Below are positions 1 to 12,572 of a stretch of DNA of 64,000 nucleotides, piece by piece. The position numbers and the translations under genes were made by a program. The notes under the pieces were generated by a model, which did no database searches, was not told where the DNA came from, and saw only the letters and a list, made by a program, of their open reading frames with translations. Numbering within the stretch: the stretch's first letter is position 1; each line of letters opens with the position of its first letter. This stretch comes from Hysterangium stoloniferum (Eukaryota > Basidiomycota > Agaricomycetes > Hysterangiales > Hysterangiaceae): positions 117,158 to 181,157 of the forward strand of contig WHVD01000161.1 of assembly GCA_015178975.1 (NCBI GenBank), written 5' to 3'.

Positions 1-1400
1 CAATGTTACTATGGCTAATTGAGACAGCAAATGTCACGCTTCGTCCAGCTCAAAACTATGGGTACCCTGTCTCGCGCTCGTGGATGTGGTCCGCAAAGGC
101 GTACGCGCAAATCCCGCCGCCAACAATTAGGACGTAACTTTGGTCACGTCCCGGGTGCCCACCCCACTGTACCTCATAGACAGTGCAGGGGGTTCAAGCA
201 GGGACAGCAGGGACAGCAGGCGCGTGATCAAGAGCTGGGAAGAGGTGGCATAGTTGGATATGCGCGTTGCAGCCATGAGATACGTTCGTCTATAGAGCTC
301 TACATTATTCATGATATTCCAAGGACAAAAAGACACGTTCAATTTGTGGTATGATGGTATATATGGCTGAGCGAGACTCACCAGGGACCCAATACATCCA
401 CCAGCGAACCTTAATCCAGACTTAAATCTAGTTCCACGCCCCTTTTGTCATTTCTCTTTCCTCCACGGTCAATCGCATCTACGAAGACGTCGTTCGAAAC
501 CGCGATTATCCGGCGTCGGCCTCTCCGTTCTATTACCGGCAATGTTTCAACAAATCGCGAAAAATCACCAAGCATGTGCGCAAAAGTAGCCGGAACTGAT
601 GGCTGTGAAGTCTCAGATGGTCCTACGGCAATCAGGCGGGCAGCAGCATTGGGTCGAGAGTTAAGGGTGGGTGGGGGGGTGGGGGGGCGGGATGAAAGGC
701 TGTAGAGAAGTATGGAAGACCCTCCATGATGCTAGTGGTAGTCCTGGCACTGCCGTGACACTTGAAAGAGAATCAGTGTAGTTTTTGATCATAAGTCCTA
801 AAGCAACAGCGCGGCCGGCTGAGATTTGGTTGTATGGCAGCAATATGTTGCGTAAAGGTGCCGTACGGACTGCATTGGATGATGTGTGAGACGGTTATCA
901 ATGCATCAAAGCACAACTAAAACTTCCAGCCATGCTTTTTGCAATGAACAATCGTCCAACCACCGAGAGAAAGAAACGAAGATGAAGGCGTCACGAACGA
1001 CGAGGTGATTGGGAAGAATGTTTGGTCAGCCCGCGGCGGTCTCGGATTGCTTTCAGGTTGAATGTGCTCTTAGCAGTGATGGTGGAAGATAAATTCCTAG
1101 TAATATAATGCAAAATGTGAGAATGCATAAACGGAGAGATAATGTAACGTGCCGACTAATGAACCAACGAGTGATGAATGTGAACTGTTCCCAGTTGTTA
1201 AGAAGGCTACCCAAGGAGAAGAGCACTGTGACCAGAGTCGCGTTGAAACAACATACCAAAAGATGTATGAGGGCGGGATGACGAGATGACAGATGGAGAT
1301 AGGATGCAATGTCACGAAGAAGCGCGGGTTGAGTGACTTGAACATTGGTTAATCAAGTAAGAGGGATGAAGTGAAAACACTTACGAAGTATAAAGAAAAT
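1..1400. repeat. A-repeat copy, cut by the left edge of the window
   Basis: This stretch matches 7008-8400, 49399-50031 and 51738-53200 almost throughout, starting at the shared block 'gagacagcaaatgtcacg'. In the other copies this block directly follows a C segment and a family B gene, so a B copy probably lies just outside the left edge. The longest minus-strand frames are broken differently in each copy, so I do not call a gene. If this side is coding, it is on the minus strand, like B. Confidence 0.75.
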
Positions 1401-1654
1401 TTTTCGTTATAGTCTACCGCCATGCAACGTATGACTATGTACATTAACAAATGGATTGACCATACGGTTTACATAGGGATGCTTGCGGGTCACCCAGTGT
1501 CGCAAAGACCACAGAACAACATTTCTTATCATTTTGGAAGTTAATAATCATCATGTGTGGCGAAGACTTGGTGAATTCAGTGTAAATTATTATCAAATTA
1601 AAAGACATGGAAATATTTTTCTGATTAAATATGAATCAGTCATTTCGCGAATAG

Positions 1655-2420
1655 CACTGATGCTAAGCAGCCCACTGCACATTTTCTTCTAAAGCACTGT
1701 CTTGATTCTTCAGTTCTTCAGCTGCTCCTGGCCAGATCTGAGCCGGCATGGGGCACCCTTACCTCACTCCCTACCCTATCCATTTGACTGGACCATCACT
1801 GAGCTCAAGAAGGTTGCGATGAAGTAACAAGGAAAGTGATAAAGAACGGTGTAGATGCACACTGATGCCGAGGAGCAGCTCAGAGCGCACCTTTGCTGGC
1901 CTCTTTTGATTTCTTCTATTGCTCACACTACCTGTGTCTACACCTTGCTGGACCATCGCAAATGTGATTGTCATTGGATCTTCAGCTCAGTTCAAGATTT
2001 TCATCAACGCCCCTGGACTTGATTCGACGCCAATGGAGCGGCCGGTTGATCAGAGTCCAACAGGGTTCACAAAGCAAGGACCCCGCCCGGAAGATCAAAG
2101 ACATCCGCAAAAATTCCAGAGAAGGAGAAAGAGAAAGCAGTATGATAGAGGTATACAGAAGGCGCATGGTAGTTGCAACAACTGGCAATGGTGAACGACA
2201 AAAGAGAAGCTCTCTTGTACAAGCAGCTCGTCTGAAGACACTCACTCAAAGCCCAGAGAAGGAGAAGGAGACAAACCAAAGACACCCACGCGAAGCCCAG
2301 GGAGGGAGAAAGAGAAAGAGACTGGGAGCAGACGCAACAAGACAATAGGGTACAGGCATATCAGAGGACGCGTCGCAGTAGCCCCCCAACGGATATCAGC
2401 GAACCAGGAGCTCTCTCACC
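1655..2420 (+). repeat. D repeat, copy 1
   Basis: About 750 bp that recurs at 14100-14870 with scattered substitutions. Both copies keep an Arg/Lys/Glu-rich open frame of about 126 codons (here 1968-2348), but it has no ATG start. Another frame contains a short segment like the G3 motif of GTPases (DTPGLDST in the second copy). No P-loop is visible, so no function is assigned. It may be the relic of an exon-bearing gene or the internal part of a mobile element. Confidence 0.6.
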
Positions 2421-3630
2421 ATGCCTCCCATTTAAATCTACCTCCATGCCTCCCTTGTTATTTCTCTTTCCGCCACGGTCAATCGCATCCACGAAGACTT
2501 GCAGACTCTGTTCAGAACCGCGAATATCCAGCATCGGCCTCCCTGTTCTTTTACCGGCAATGTTTCTACAAATCGCGAAAAATCGGCAAGTGCGTGAGCA
2601 AAAGCAACTGGAGCTGCTGTGCAATTGTACAGCGTTCTACGGCGGCCAGCCGGGCAGCAGCATTACGCCGAGACTAAAGCGTGGCAGGGTGGGCGGCGGG
2701 ATGAAAGGCAATAGAGATGTGTAGGAGACGCTCCATGATGCTGGTAGTAGTCTTGGCACTGTCGTGATACTTGAAAGAGAATCGGTGTAGTTCTTGACCA
2801 TAAGTGCTAAAGCAACAGTGCGGCTGGCTGGGATTCGGTTCCATGGCAGGGATATGTTGCGTAAAGGTACGGACTGCGTGGGGTATGGATGATGTTTAAG
2901 TATGAGAGATGGTTATCGATGCATCAAGACACACCTCAAACTTCCACCCATGCTTGTTGCAAGGAGCAGTCGTCCAAACGCAGAGAGAAAGCAGCGAAGA
3001 TGAAGGCGTCACGAACAACGAGGTGATTATGAAGGATGTTTGGTCAGCCCGCGGCGATCTCGGATTTCTTGCAGGTTGAGTGTGCTCTTATGAGTGATGG
3101 GGAGAGATAATGCAACATGCTGACTAATGACACCAAGTGATGAGTGTGACTAGCTCCCATTCGATAAGAGGGCTGTAATACCCAAGGAGAAAGGCAGGGC
3201 AGAGTGAGCACTCTGGCGCCAGGACAAAGGACGAGAGGACGAGGTGATCCGTCACGTGATGCAGCAGCCAGCCCTTTGTACTCTCGAAAACTGCAATCCC
3301 CAAGTGTCCGTGTCTACCAACACCCGTTATATTAGCTGGAGATAAGAGAGGCTCGGTTGAGAAGTGTCAGAAATGGAAAAATAGTTGGCGAGTATAGCTA
3401 GGATGTCTAGCAACGCGATCGTGGATAATGTCGTTGAGGTAGGATATTGCAATAGCCAAGGTAAGCTGAATAAAATTTCTTGGGCCAGCTAGCGGTGGTG
3501 CCTTCGAGCTCGACTATAAATAAAAATATCTGCGCCTAGAAGGTGCCATCAATGCTGAAGTACTTGGATAGATAGGGTTTAGGGTGAGATAGACAACCAC
3601 GTGTTAAAAGTAAAACGGCCTACGTCAGTG
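2420..3630. repeat. A' repeat (diverged A relative)
   Basis: This segment matches 44160-45474, and more weakly 42353-43560 and the A copies. It ends right before the 3' flank of a family B gene, as does the copy at 44160. On the minus strand all relatives share a peptide around DAIDRGGKRN, which may be a remnant of coding sequence. No complete gene is supported. Confidence 0.65.
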
Positions 3631-3947
3631 TGGGATATATATGGATGATTTATACCATGTTTCACTGTCATTTTATTTATTCTCGATTCCGGGTCCCAGA
3701 CAAATGCATAGCCGATCAATTTCAGGATTGCCGCTACAATGAAATTCACCAGACTGCTGATCCCTTCAATATAAGATTAGATAATCAAAGGTTCGTATTC
3801 TTGTGTTTTCTCAAGGATCTAGTAAGCACTAATAAATGAAATAAATTGCGATTGAGATTGGAATGCCAATTTTCCATAAAATTGTTGGCATCTATACTAT
3901 AATGTGCATGCTAATTCTCAAGGTAAATGAGGGGAGGAAATGTCCGC

Positions 3948-5834
3948 CTAATTGGACGGAGAAAGAGCGTTTTCGACCCATCCATTGTCCTTCAGTATCG
4001 ACATGCAATGCGAGCTAGATAGGACCGAAGGACCGGTGAATGGATTGGCGATGAGGAGTAAGAGGGAGTGCGAGTCACTTTTCAAACGTGAAAAGGCTTC
4101 AAAATTGCGGGGGTGATGGCGAAAATCAAGTGGATCGAAATGTGAGAAACAATCGACGAAAGCGTTTACTACATTTTCTGCTTGTACTTCACTACAGGAG
4201 AATTCTGGATCGGGAGAAGCTGATATGAGGGAGATGATGGTTTTGATTGTCCTAGCAAAACAATCGAACCCGTACCATTGGTGGGGTTGAATCGAAATAT
4301 GACTAGAAGGGGAAGGTAAGTTAAGATATCAGCTGACAAGAGCGCACGTGCAACGTGCCGTAGATAGAAAGCAATGAACGAGGCAATTCGATTAATCTTC
4401 TTGGCATGCTCTATCAGCAATACCCTGTCCTCGAAGAATCTATTCACAGCCCATGCTTGGGGCCAGAGGAACGAGTGAAGCCTCCTATGTCGCGATATAG
4501 CGCCAATTGTGGTATCTAAGGCAATATCCAATAACGCCTCAGAGAGGATGTGAAACCGTGCATCCTGTGGAGAACATAGTATGGAAACATCCATGTGGGA
4601 GGATATACGGCCAGGCTCTCTGGTGTAGGACCATCTTAGGTGGTGGGATCTGGCATGGCTTGAGTCAGCTCGTTGAAGAAGAATGCTGACAACATATCAT
4701 ACTCTGGTTGCAGCCAGGATTCCAAGTAATCATGAATAGCATTCAGCTCATTGAATGATAGCTTACGTAAACGGCAGAGATATCCCATGAGATTCGCAAG
4801 CTCAAAAGTAAGGCCACTATGGTCTTCCCACGAGCCAGTGTGATATCGAGCGAGAATTACAACGAAATTGGATAGAACCTTGTCATAATGAATATGCAAG
4901 GGTGCACTCGTCAGATTTTCATATAGTGCTGACATAATTTCAGGCGACCTTTCATAGTCGAATACCGAAACTAACCATTCTAAAACAAGTTGGGTGCAAT
5001 CATCCCTTCGGTGTGCCTCGGGGTCGTGGTGGAAAGTGCCAAAAACGCTGGATGCTCGTTGTCGAATATAAGGTGGGTAGGATGGCCTGCGAAGATGTTC
5101 AATGTTCAATGGGTTGGCGATAGATTCATGTAAGACATTGCAACTCATACCGCATTAGATCAACTGTCTCTTGCAAGATTATTCCAAGGCGTTGCGCGGA
5201 CAGACGTTTGGAAGGTCGTCTTCTAACAGGCCCCCCACGATTCACAACTTGTTTATAAAACGATAGCTTGGCTAAGAACAACGCAACCTTTGAGTGATAA
5301 AGGATTGTCCTGCCGACTCGTTCCAGAGCGAGTCCACAAAAATACCCCGGTCCAATCTCAGGTTCTGGGTCAGTATTCGTTTCTCTAGCACCCCAGTCAA
5401 CGTTTGGGTTCATATTGGATCCAGAGCCGTCTGGGATAATAAACACCTCTGGCGGATAGTCGCATGTCGCCTGACCTCGGCACTGTGGAAATCAGGTATT
5501 GGATGAGTGAATAATGATAATGATGAATTTCAATGAATAGATGACCCACAATTTCGTCTATCCAAATGGAAATCTGCTCTTGAGACAGCTGGATATGACC
5601 AATATAATGACCCCCCTGTAGGCATAAATCATGGCCTGGTTCGTCGCAACCCCATTGCTCATGGAGCATTTTGTTAGCATTCAGTACTCTTATGATATTT
5701 TGATTTCCCAGCTGAGATTCGGCAATTGTTACTGCTACTGAAGGGGACGTAGGGGGTAACCCTGCAACGTCGGTTATACGAGTTATCGTGTCCACCCCGT
5801 AGGTATTTGGCAGGGAATCGGTAGTGATGGGCAT
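3948..5834 (-). CDS. Family B gene, copy 1 (unknown protein, five exons)
   Basis: I do not recognise this protein. Exons on the minus strand are 5834-5550, 5482-5151, 5086-4703, 4619-4359 and 4302-3948. The introns are 67, 64, 83 and 56 bp. The first three are GT-AG and the last appears to be GC-AG. The joined frame is open for 538 residues and ends with TAG. It looks mostly helical and soluble, with no obvious enzyme motif. Landmarks are WGCDEPGHDLCLQ (about 61-73), ERVGRTILYHSK in the second exon, SYPPYIRQRAS across the second junction, LTSAPLHIHYD, and a C-terminal FTGPSVLSSSHCMS. The start is the first methionine conserved in all copies. Upstream codons (AYHISFIDNQAL) are also conserved, so the true start may be further 5', possibly at 6651. 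Other exact-structure copies are at 46333-48220 and 54642-56532. Exon lengths differ only by multiples of three, which argues for a selected gene rather than random open frames. Confidence 0.7.
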
Positions 5835-5889
5835 CAGTGCTTGGTTATCGATAAACGAAATGTGATATGCCTCTGTTATAAGCAATTGG

Positions 5890-7008
5890 GCAAGGTGTGC
5901 ATCGCATTGCCATGAAACCTATTCCGGCTGTGTTGCTGTGCCAGGCTTTTGGCATATCACAGCATACTTTTCCACAAATGCTAGGGAAGCCAGAAATAAT
6001 CCGAAGCACTTCTCATTTGCACATATTATGTGAACCAGAAGGATTCTGCCATGTCTTATCCTATATCCACCGTGTGGACTCGGGGTGGTCCTCCTCCAAG
6101 AACAAGGAAATTTCTGAAGGTGAGACTGAGGATAAGCACTTCAAACAAAGCATGCGCACCAGGAAATCGCGAAATGTGTACATACCCTGGCTAGTATAAC
6201 AGGCAAAGCCCAGCTATTACTAAGTGGAATTTTTTTTTACAATGAGTTGGTGCAGACTAGCTATCTCAGGCGTCTGCTACTTACCCTGGCGTTGTTCTAG
6301 GTGCTCTAGGACCGCTAGATCACATTCTGAATGGTTTTATATTTAATAATTTATTTTTTATATTTACGAGCCATATTGCAATTAAACAATCATATATAAA
6401 GTAACCAGCACATTATTGGTATTGTATATAACCTCACCCTTACACCCCGACAGTACTGCGGTGTCACTTACAACACCACAGCCACTGAACTTCTTGAAAA
6501 CAAAGTCCTCCATCTGGCCGACACTATCCATCATCCATTCCATCCCATCCATCCCCTGACTCTTTGACCAGCAAGGATATAAAATATGTAATGACGTTCA
6601 CACTATAAGCAACGAAACTATCACGTATAATTGGCAATCCGGAATACTCATAGTTCTCGCATTACCACATGGATATGTTACCCGGTGACAAAAGACACAG
6701 GAACAATGCTGGGTCTTTTATCACATCAGGTTCGGCCCAAGATATAAAATAAATATACGAACAAAATATAACTACCTTGATAGAGTGTGGAAATGGAGCC
6801 GAAGGGGAAGGACATAAAATGACGATGAGGGCGGCGATGAGGATAAGTTGAAGGTGAAGAGGAGGGCCAGTCAAAAGTGAAAGTGAAGGTAAAGGTAAGG
6901 GGCAGGGGCAGAGACAAGGTAGTCGAAGTACGAGGGGTGACTCAAATGCGAAGTTGAAGGTGAGGGCGTGAAGACAGGACAACTTATAAGTTTTATGTGA
7001 CCTCCAAC
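5890..7008 (-). other. C segment: upstream region of family B copy 1, possible 5' exons
   Basis: This is the DNA between the B gene and the next A repeat, and it recurs behind other B copies (48300-49399, 50640-51738, 57000-58070). A conserved peptide starts at an ATG at 6651 on the minus strand: MSIPDCQ followed by a hydrophobic stretch, then (after a possible short intron at 6562-6603) GMDGMEWMMDSVGQ and VVSDTA. It could be a signal-anchor N terminus of the B protein, but I could not connect it to the main exons by confident splice sites. Near 6830-6970 is a purine-rich GAAGGT/GAGGGT-type simple repeat. Confidence 0.45.
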
Positions 7009-8763
7009 GTTACTATGGCTAATTGAGACAGCAAATGTCACGCTTCGTCCAGCTCAAAACTATGGGTACCCTGTCTCGCGCTCGTGGATGTGGTCCGTAA
7101 AGGCGTACGCGCGAATGCCGCCGCCAACAATTAGGACGTAACTTTGACCACGTCGCCGGGTGCCCACTCCACTGTACCTCGAAACGCAGAATCCCATAGA
7201 CAGTGCAGCGGGTTCAAGCAGGGACAGCAGGGACAGCAGGCGCGTGATCAAGAGCTGGGAAGAGGTGGGATAGTTGGATATGCGTGTTGCAGCCATGAGA
7301 TACGTTCGTCTATAGAGCTCTACATTATGCATGATATTCCAAGGACAAAAAGACACGTTCAATTTGTGGTATGATGGTATATATGACTGAGCGAGACTCA
7401 CCAGGGACCCAATACATCCCCCCAGTCGGTCTCTCGAACCTAAATCCAGACTTAAATCTAATTCCACGCCCCTCTTGTCATTTCTCTTTCCGCCACGGTC
7501 GATCGCATTCACGAAGACGCCGTTCGAAACCGCGATTATCCGGCGTCGGCCTCTCCGCTCTATTACCGGCAATGTTTCAACAAATCGCGAAGAATTAGCA
7601 AGTGTATGAGCAAACGTGGCCGGAACTAATGACTGTGCAGTCACAGAAGGTCCTACGGCACCCAGCGGGGCAGCAGCATTCCGTCGAGACTTAAGGGTGG
7701 GGGGGCGGGATGAAAGGCTGTGGAGAAGTGTGGAAGACGTTCCATGATGCTGGTGGTAGTCCTGGCACTGTCGTGATACTTGAAAGAGAATCAGGTAGTT
7801 TTTGATCATAAATCCTAAAGCAACAGCGCGGCTGGCTGAGATTCGGTTGTGTGGCAGCGATATGTTGCGTAAAGGTGCCGTACGGACTGCATGGACGATG
7901 GATGATGTGAGAGATGGTTATCAATGCATCAAAGCACACCTAAAACTTCCAGCCATGCTTGTTGCAATGAGCAATCGTCCAACCACAGAGAAAGCAACGA
8001 AGATGGCGTCACGAACGACGAGATGATTAGGAAGAATGTTTGGTCAGCTCGCGGCGATCTCGGATTGCTTTCAGGTTGAGTGTGCTCTTAGCAGTGATGG
8101 TGGAAGATAAATTCCTAGTAATATAATGCATAAACGGAGAGATAATGCAACGTGCCGCCTAATAAACCAACGGGTGATGAATGTGAACTGCTCCCATTTG
8201 ATAAGAGGGCTACCCAAGGAAAAGAGCACTGTGACCTGAATCACGTTGAAATAACACACCGACAGATGGAAGGGGCTGATAGGATGCAATGTCACGAAGA
8301 AGCGCGGCTTGAGTGACTTGGACATTGGTTAATCAAGTGAGATGGATGAAGTAAAAACAATTACGAAACACAAACAGAACTTATCCTCCGGCGCTATAAA
8401 TCTTAATAGATGCCATATAAACCATGAGAGTGGATAGCTACATGGTTGTAAGCCTGGCGCCCCAGTCTTACGCTTTTTCCTTTTGTTCCATTCTTATTGT
8501 TCCACTCTTATTGTTCTGTCCTTTTTGTTCGTAGCACAGATATATAGTCTAGGTAGTTTTCCGTCTCTTTAGATCTTACCGTACGCTGCACTTGCCTGTA
8601 TCCTGTTCTGTTCTGGACAATACACTGTGGTCCTGTCAACTTGTGTGACCGCCAGTGATCCCTATTGATGACGGGATTACAATGGTAGAGTAGAGTATAG
8701 TAAGCATAGCGATCAAAATGATGAGGAAAGAGGATCCCAGAACAGTACCAGTCATAAGGGTTG
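7008..8763. repeat. A-repeat copy with an LTR insertion
   Basis: Nearly identical to 51738-53302, with the right boundary at the shared word 'cagaacagtaccagtca' followed by 'gggttgg'. It is interrupted at 8447-8681 by a solo LTR. On the minus strand a single 249-codon frame (7809-7060) is open with an ATG start. The corresponding frame is broken in the other A copies, so I treat it as chance or decayed coding sequence. Its end contains a VLIVGGG peptide that resembles a nucleotide-binding loop but has no supporting domain. Confidence 0.65.
8447..8681. mobile_element. Solo LTR, 235 bp, target duplication ATGGT
   Basis: The element begins TGTAAGCCTGG and ends GGGATTACA. It is flanked on both sides by ATGGT (8442-8446 and 8682-8686). 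The unoccupied site is seen in the related A copy near 53222, where the flanking sequence is continuous. This fits LTR-LTR recombination that left a single terminal repeat. A related start (TGTAAGCCTGG) is found at 58392. Confidence 0.8.
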
Positions 8764-9188
8764 GTAAAGACGTTTTGAATATCTCAGCGTAAAACGTTCG
8801 CTATATTGTACTATACCTAAAGACGTTTTGAATACTAAATATATGTAATAAGTTCCACTTCAGAATGAGGCAATAATCAAAGTACTTACTCTCAGTGTAA
8901 AACATTCGCTGAGGGATTCACTAACTATACTACGCATATATAATAGCATATTCGAGAGGATTGAACATTTATGACCCTTCTTCTCGAGACTTAGAATCTT
9001 CTAGTTCCTTTTCTTCGACTGACAATGAACTCCGAATTCCTTCCCATAATTTTCCAGATCTTGATATTCCACAGGGATAGTCAGGTACATCCAATACTAA
9101 TTGAGATTCTTTCATTAACTTACTTTCTTCTGTTTCTTCGATAGGTTGAGGACGAGGTGGGATATGGATTGTGAGTCTAGGTTGAGGC
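8764..9188. other. No gene; scrambled copia-derived pieces
   Basis: The first part is AT-rich, with a short duplicated phrase (gacgttttgaat). From about 8990 the sequence repeats 10435-10650 of the copia relic, and 8935-8990 repeats 12587-12645. It is therefore a second, partial and rearranged copia copy. Confidence 0.55.
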
Positions 9189-11776
9189 TCACTCCCGAGT
9201 TGAATTGGACTGTTTCCTTGAACACGAAGATACCGTTCCTGAACCTAAAAAAATCGCATATCCACCTGTTGAAAGTCTATCCTCTTGATCTCCTGCGAAA
9301 TTGGCATCTGAATATCCATGCAAACAGAGGGTTTGCCCTCCTCGAAGCTCAAAATCGCAAGTCGTGTATAAATATTGCAGGATACACTTAGCTAAGTTCC
9401 AATGCATTCTCGCGGGATTTGATGAATTAAGTTGTTAACAGAATACATGATATTTGGATGCGATACTGTAGCTGCGAACATCAAACTTCCAATAAGTTCG
9501 TGATAAGGCAATTCTGCAACTTCGTTTTGTTCTTCTTTAGTATCTGGGCAAATAATAGAGGCGAAATCGCTTCCAAGTGATATGGGACTTCGTATGGGCT
9601 TGGAATTTTGTATGTTAAATTTCTTCACTATGTTTTCGATATATTCCTTCTGCAATATGAATACTGACTTTGATTCAGCATCCCGACGAATACTTGTTCC
9701 TAATATCCAGTGAGCCTCTCCTTCGCTCGAAATTCCAAATTGTTCACGAAATGCCTTTTTGAGGTCTAAAAGTCACTTTTCATCACCTACGGCTGTTGCG
9801 TCATCCACCTAAAATGCAACTATAGCCCAAGGTCCATCATCCCATGTTTTGAAGAATGTAGTGCTGTCAAAATCGGAACAAAACCAAGTAAGTTCCTTGA
9901 CCATAAAATCATATAAAGTTTTTCTCCACTCATTGCCTCCCTGTTTTGTTCCATATAGAGCTTTCAATAATGGTAATGCCAGGTGCTCCTTTCCAGGTTC
10001 TTCAAACCCCTCCAGTTGTTGAAACCTTTTCTTTCATTGTCCCATGTAAGTATGCCAATTTGACATCAAATTGACAGATGGCTGAATTCATTATTCCTCC
10101 CAGTGCTAGTAGAATTCGGAACGTTTTCCACTTCAAAACTAGTGTGTACATTTCATTAAATGTAATCCAGGAATTTGACTAAATCCCTTGACAATGATTT
10201 GTACTTTCCTTTTTATTAGTTCGCCATCCTTGTATGATCCACGACACACTGTTCCAGTTTTTAAAACATGTGTTCCTGGCGGCGGTTCTTCAGGTGTGCC
10301 AAATATGTTATGATCTACCATGTTCTGCCACTCCACTTGTCTGGCTTCTTCCCAAGCTAATCCTTTGTCTCCCAGCATATTCAATGCCTCCTCTATCATT
10401 GGATTTCCCAAAGTCAAGAAAACAACTGGTACATTAGAATCTTCTAGTTCTTTTTCTTTGACTGACAATGAACTCCGAATTCCTTCCCATACTTTACCAG
10501 ATCTTGATATTCCATGAGGATAATCAGGTACGTTTGACACTAATTGAGACTCTTTCATCTATGTAGTTTCCTCTTTTTCTTCGATGGGTCGAGGATGAGG
10601 TGGGATATGGATCATAAGTCTAGGTTGAGGCTCAGTCCCGAGTTGTGTTGGAGGTACTTTTATTATATCCCTAAATTGACCTTCATCTCCATATGGCACC
10701 GGCAATGGCAATGTCATCACATCTTCATGGAATATCACATCTCGTACCTTTTTGGTCCTTCTCATTCCAGGAAACCACACTAAATATCCGGATGAATATG
10801 GTTCATACCCAACTAAATAACCCATTTTTGACCATGAGTCCCACTTCTGACGTTTTTGTTTGGGAAGTGCCACACTAACTGGACTTCTAAATATATGCAA
10901 ATGTGATAAATCCGGCTTTTCTCCAGTTATTTGTTCGAGAGGCATATATCCATTGTTTGCACATGATGGACTACAATTCCTCAAATACACCATTGTTTTC
11001 ACCATAATCAACCACAAACATTTGGGAAGTTTTGATGCATATAATAAGCTTTGAGCACCTTCTGCTATTTTCATTGCATATAACATAGTTCTCACTCCTT
11101 CTGTAATGATGCATATTCCTCTTTCTGCAATGCCATTCTGCTGTGGTGTATACGGTACCACTTCTAAATTCTGAATTTATTAGCTCAGTTCCATTATCCA
11201 TCATAACTCCCTGGACTCTCATATTGAATAACATCTCCAGTTGGGTTACATATTCCTTTATTTTGCACACCACTTCGAATTTGCTTCCTAACATTTCGAT
11301 CCATACAGCACAGGAAAAATCATCGACAATGATAATGAAGTAGTGCTTTTGTTGAAACTGATCATTTCCATAGGTTCGGAAAGATCCATATGAAGCAATT
11401 CTCCCAATTTCATTGCTCTAGTACATCCAGTTTTAAATGGATTTCGATGTTGTTTATCTTCAATACATGCAATACAGTTGGCTTCGAAACCTTCAATTTC
11501 TTCAATTCCCATTCCGGTTGCAAAATGATGTGCAAGGTTCTTAATAGCATTCCTATTCAAATGTCCCAGATGCTGATGCCATTGCATAATATTGCATGTC
11601 GAACTTGCAGAAAATATCATAGGTATGTCTTCCAACCTATTTTGTAATTCATCATCTGATAAATTCGTATATTCACATACTGGCAGCAATACAGGAATTG
11701 TGTCCAGCTGAAAGGGGTATACATTACCCCTCTCATTCACCTCAATGAGTGTGTGCATGATCATTTGTTTAGTCAA
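9189..11776 (-). pseudogene. Ty1/copia-type pol relic (GAG-pre-integrase, integrase, RT, RNase H)
   Basis: Read leftward, the pieces follow copia order. A GAG-pre-integrase zinc region (HQHLGHLNR ... CIACIEDK) lies at 11776-11288, and integrase pieces with HMDLSEP, DNGTELIN and NGIAERG at about 11420-10970. The integrase C-terminal/linker part ends near 10559, the start of the reverse transcriptase is at 10558-10139, the RT palm at 10138-9656, and an RNase H part (DANFAGDQEDR, STGGYAIFLG) at 9655-9189. The pieces sit in different frames. The RT catalytic box reads VDD preceded by an in-frame stop near 9810, so the element is dead. Typical copia pol is about 1,300-1,500 codons in one frame. 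It would have copied and integrated its own RNA when intact. Confidence 0.85.
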
Positions 11777-12154
11777 TCAATATATAAGTTGGATAGAACC
11801 ATTTTTGATCAAATGACAAACAAAGTGATATTTAACATCAATGTGCTTCAACCTTTGTATGGCGCGATGATTTTCAGTGAAGGTTATTGTCCCTTGATTG
11901 TCTTCAAAGATTGCCATCCGTTCTTCATATATTATATTGAGTTCTTCCAAGAAATGACGCATCCACATAATTTCACAAGCTGCTTCCAAAAGTGCAATAT
12001 ATTCTGCTTCTGTGGATGAAAGGGTGGCTGTTGGCTGTTTCCTTGAACACCAAGATACCATTCCCAAACCTAAAAAAATCGCATATCCACCTGTTGAATG
12101 TCTATCCTCTTGATCTCCTGCGAAATTGGCATCTGAAATCTCAATATTCATCAA
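11777..12154 (-). pseudogene. copia RNase H fragment, left arm of a palindrome
   Basis: The frame encodes the C-terminal RNase H of copia pol (SDANFAGDQEDR, STGGYAIFLG, LSSTEAEYIAL, RLKHIDVKYHF). It lies immediately 5' of the GAG-pre-integrase part, so it is not in normal element order. It faces a second copy of the same region at 12160-12572 on the other strand, giving a head-to-head inverted repeat with arms of about 370 bp. Confidence 0.8.
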
Positions 12155-12159
12155 ACACC

Positions 12160-12572
12160 GTGAGAATGCATTGGAACTTAGCTAAACATATCCTGCAATA
12201 TTTATACATGACTCGTGATTTTGAACATAGATTGGGAGGACAAGCACTTTGCTTGCATGGAGATGCCGATTTCACAGGAGATCAAGAAGATAGATGTTCG
12301 ACAGGTGGATATGCGATCTTTCTAGGTTCGAGGCAATATCTTGGTCTTCAAGAAACAGTCAACAGTCGCCCTTTCATCTACGGAAGTGGAATATATTGCG
12401 CTTTCAGAAGCGGCTCGCGAAATTATGTGGACGTGTCATTTCTTGGAAGAACTTAATATCATATACGAAGAAGTGATGGCAATCTTCGAAGACAATCAAG
12501 GGACAATAGCATTTGCTGAAAATCAACGTGCCATGCAAAGATTGAAGCACATTGATGTTAAATATCACTTCA
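12160..12572 (+). pseudogene. copia RNase H fragment, right arm of a palindrome
   Basis: This is the same RNase H region as the left arm but on the plus strand: HWNLAKHILQYLYMT, GDQEDRCSTGGYAIF, then after a frameshift near 12340 LSSTEVEYIALSEAA and RLKHIDVKYHF. It diverges from the left arm by many substitutions, so the palindrome is old. It is followed at 12585 by DNA that recurs near 8935, probably the flanking LTR or untranslated part of the same element. Confidence 0.8.

Noticed and set aside
3575-3600. Telomere-like phrase (gggtttagggtgag)
   Set aside because: It occurs once per A' repeat and is not a tandem array.
4636-5148. A separate gene starting at 5148 (minus) with its own ATG
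   Set aside because: The first residues lie in an intron (GTATGA...CGCAG) of the five-exon model. The same intron fits in three copies.
7060-7809. A 249-codon ATG frame in the A repeat as a gene
   Set aside because: The other A copies break this frame at different points, and no domain is visible apart from a short glycine-rich loop.
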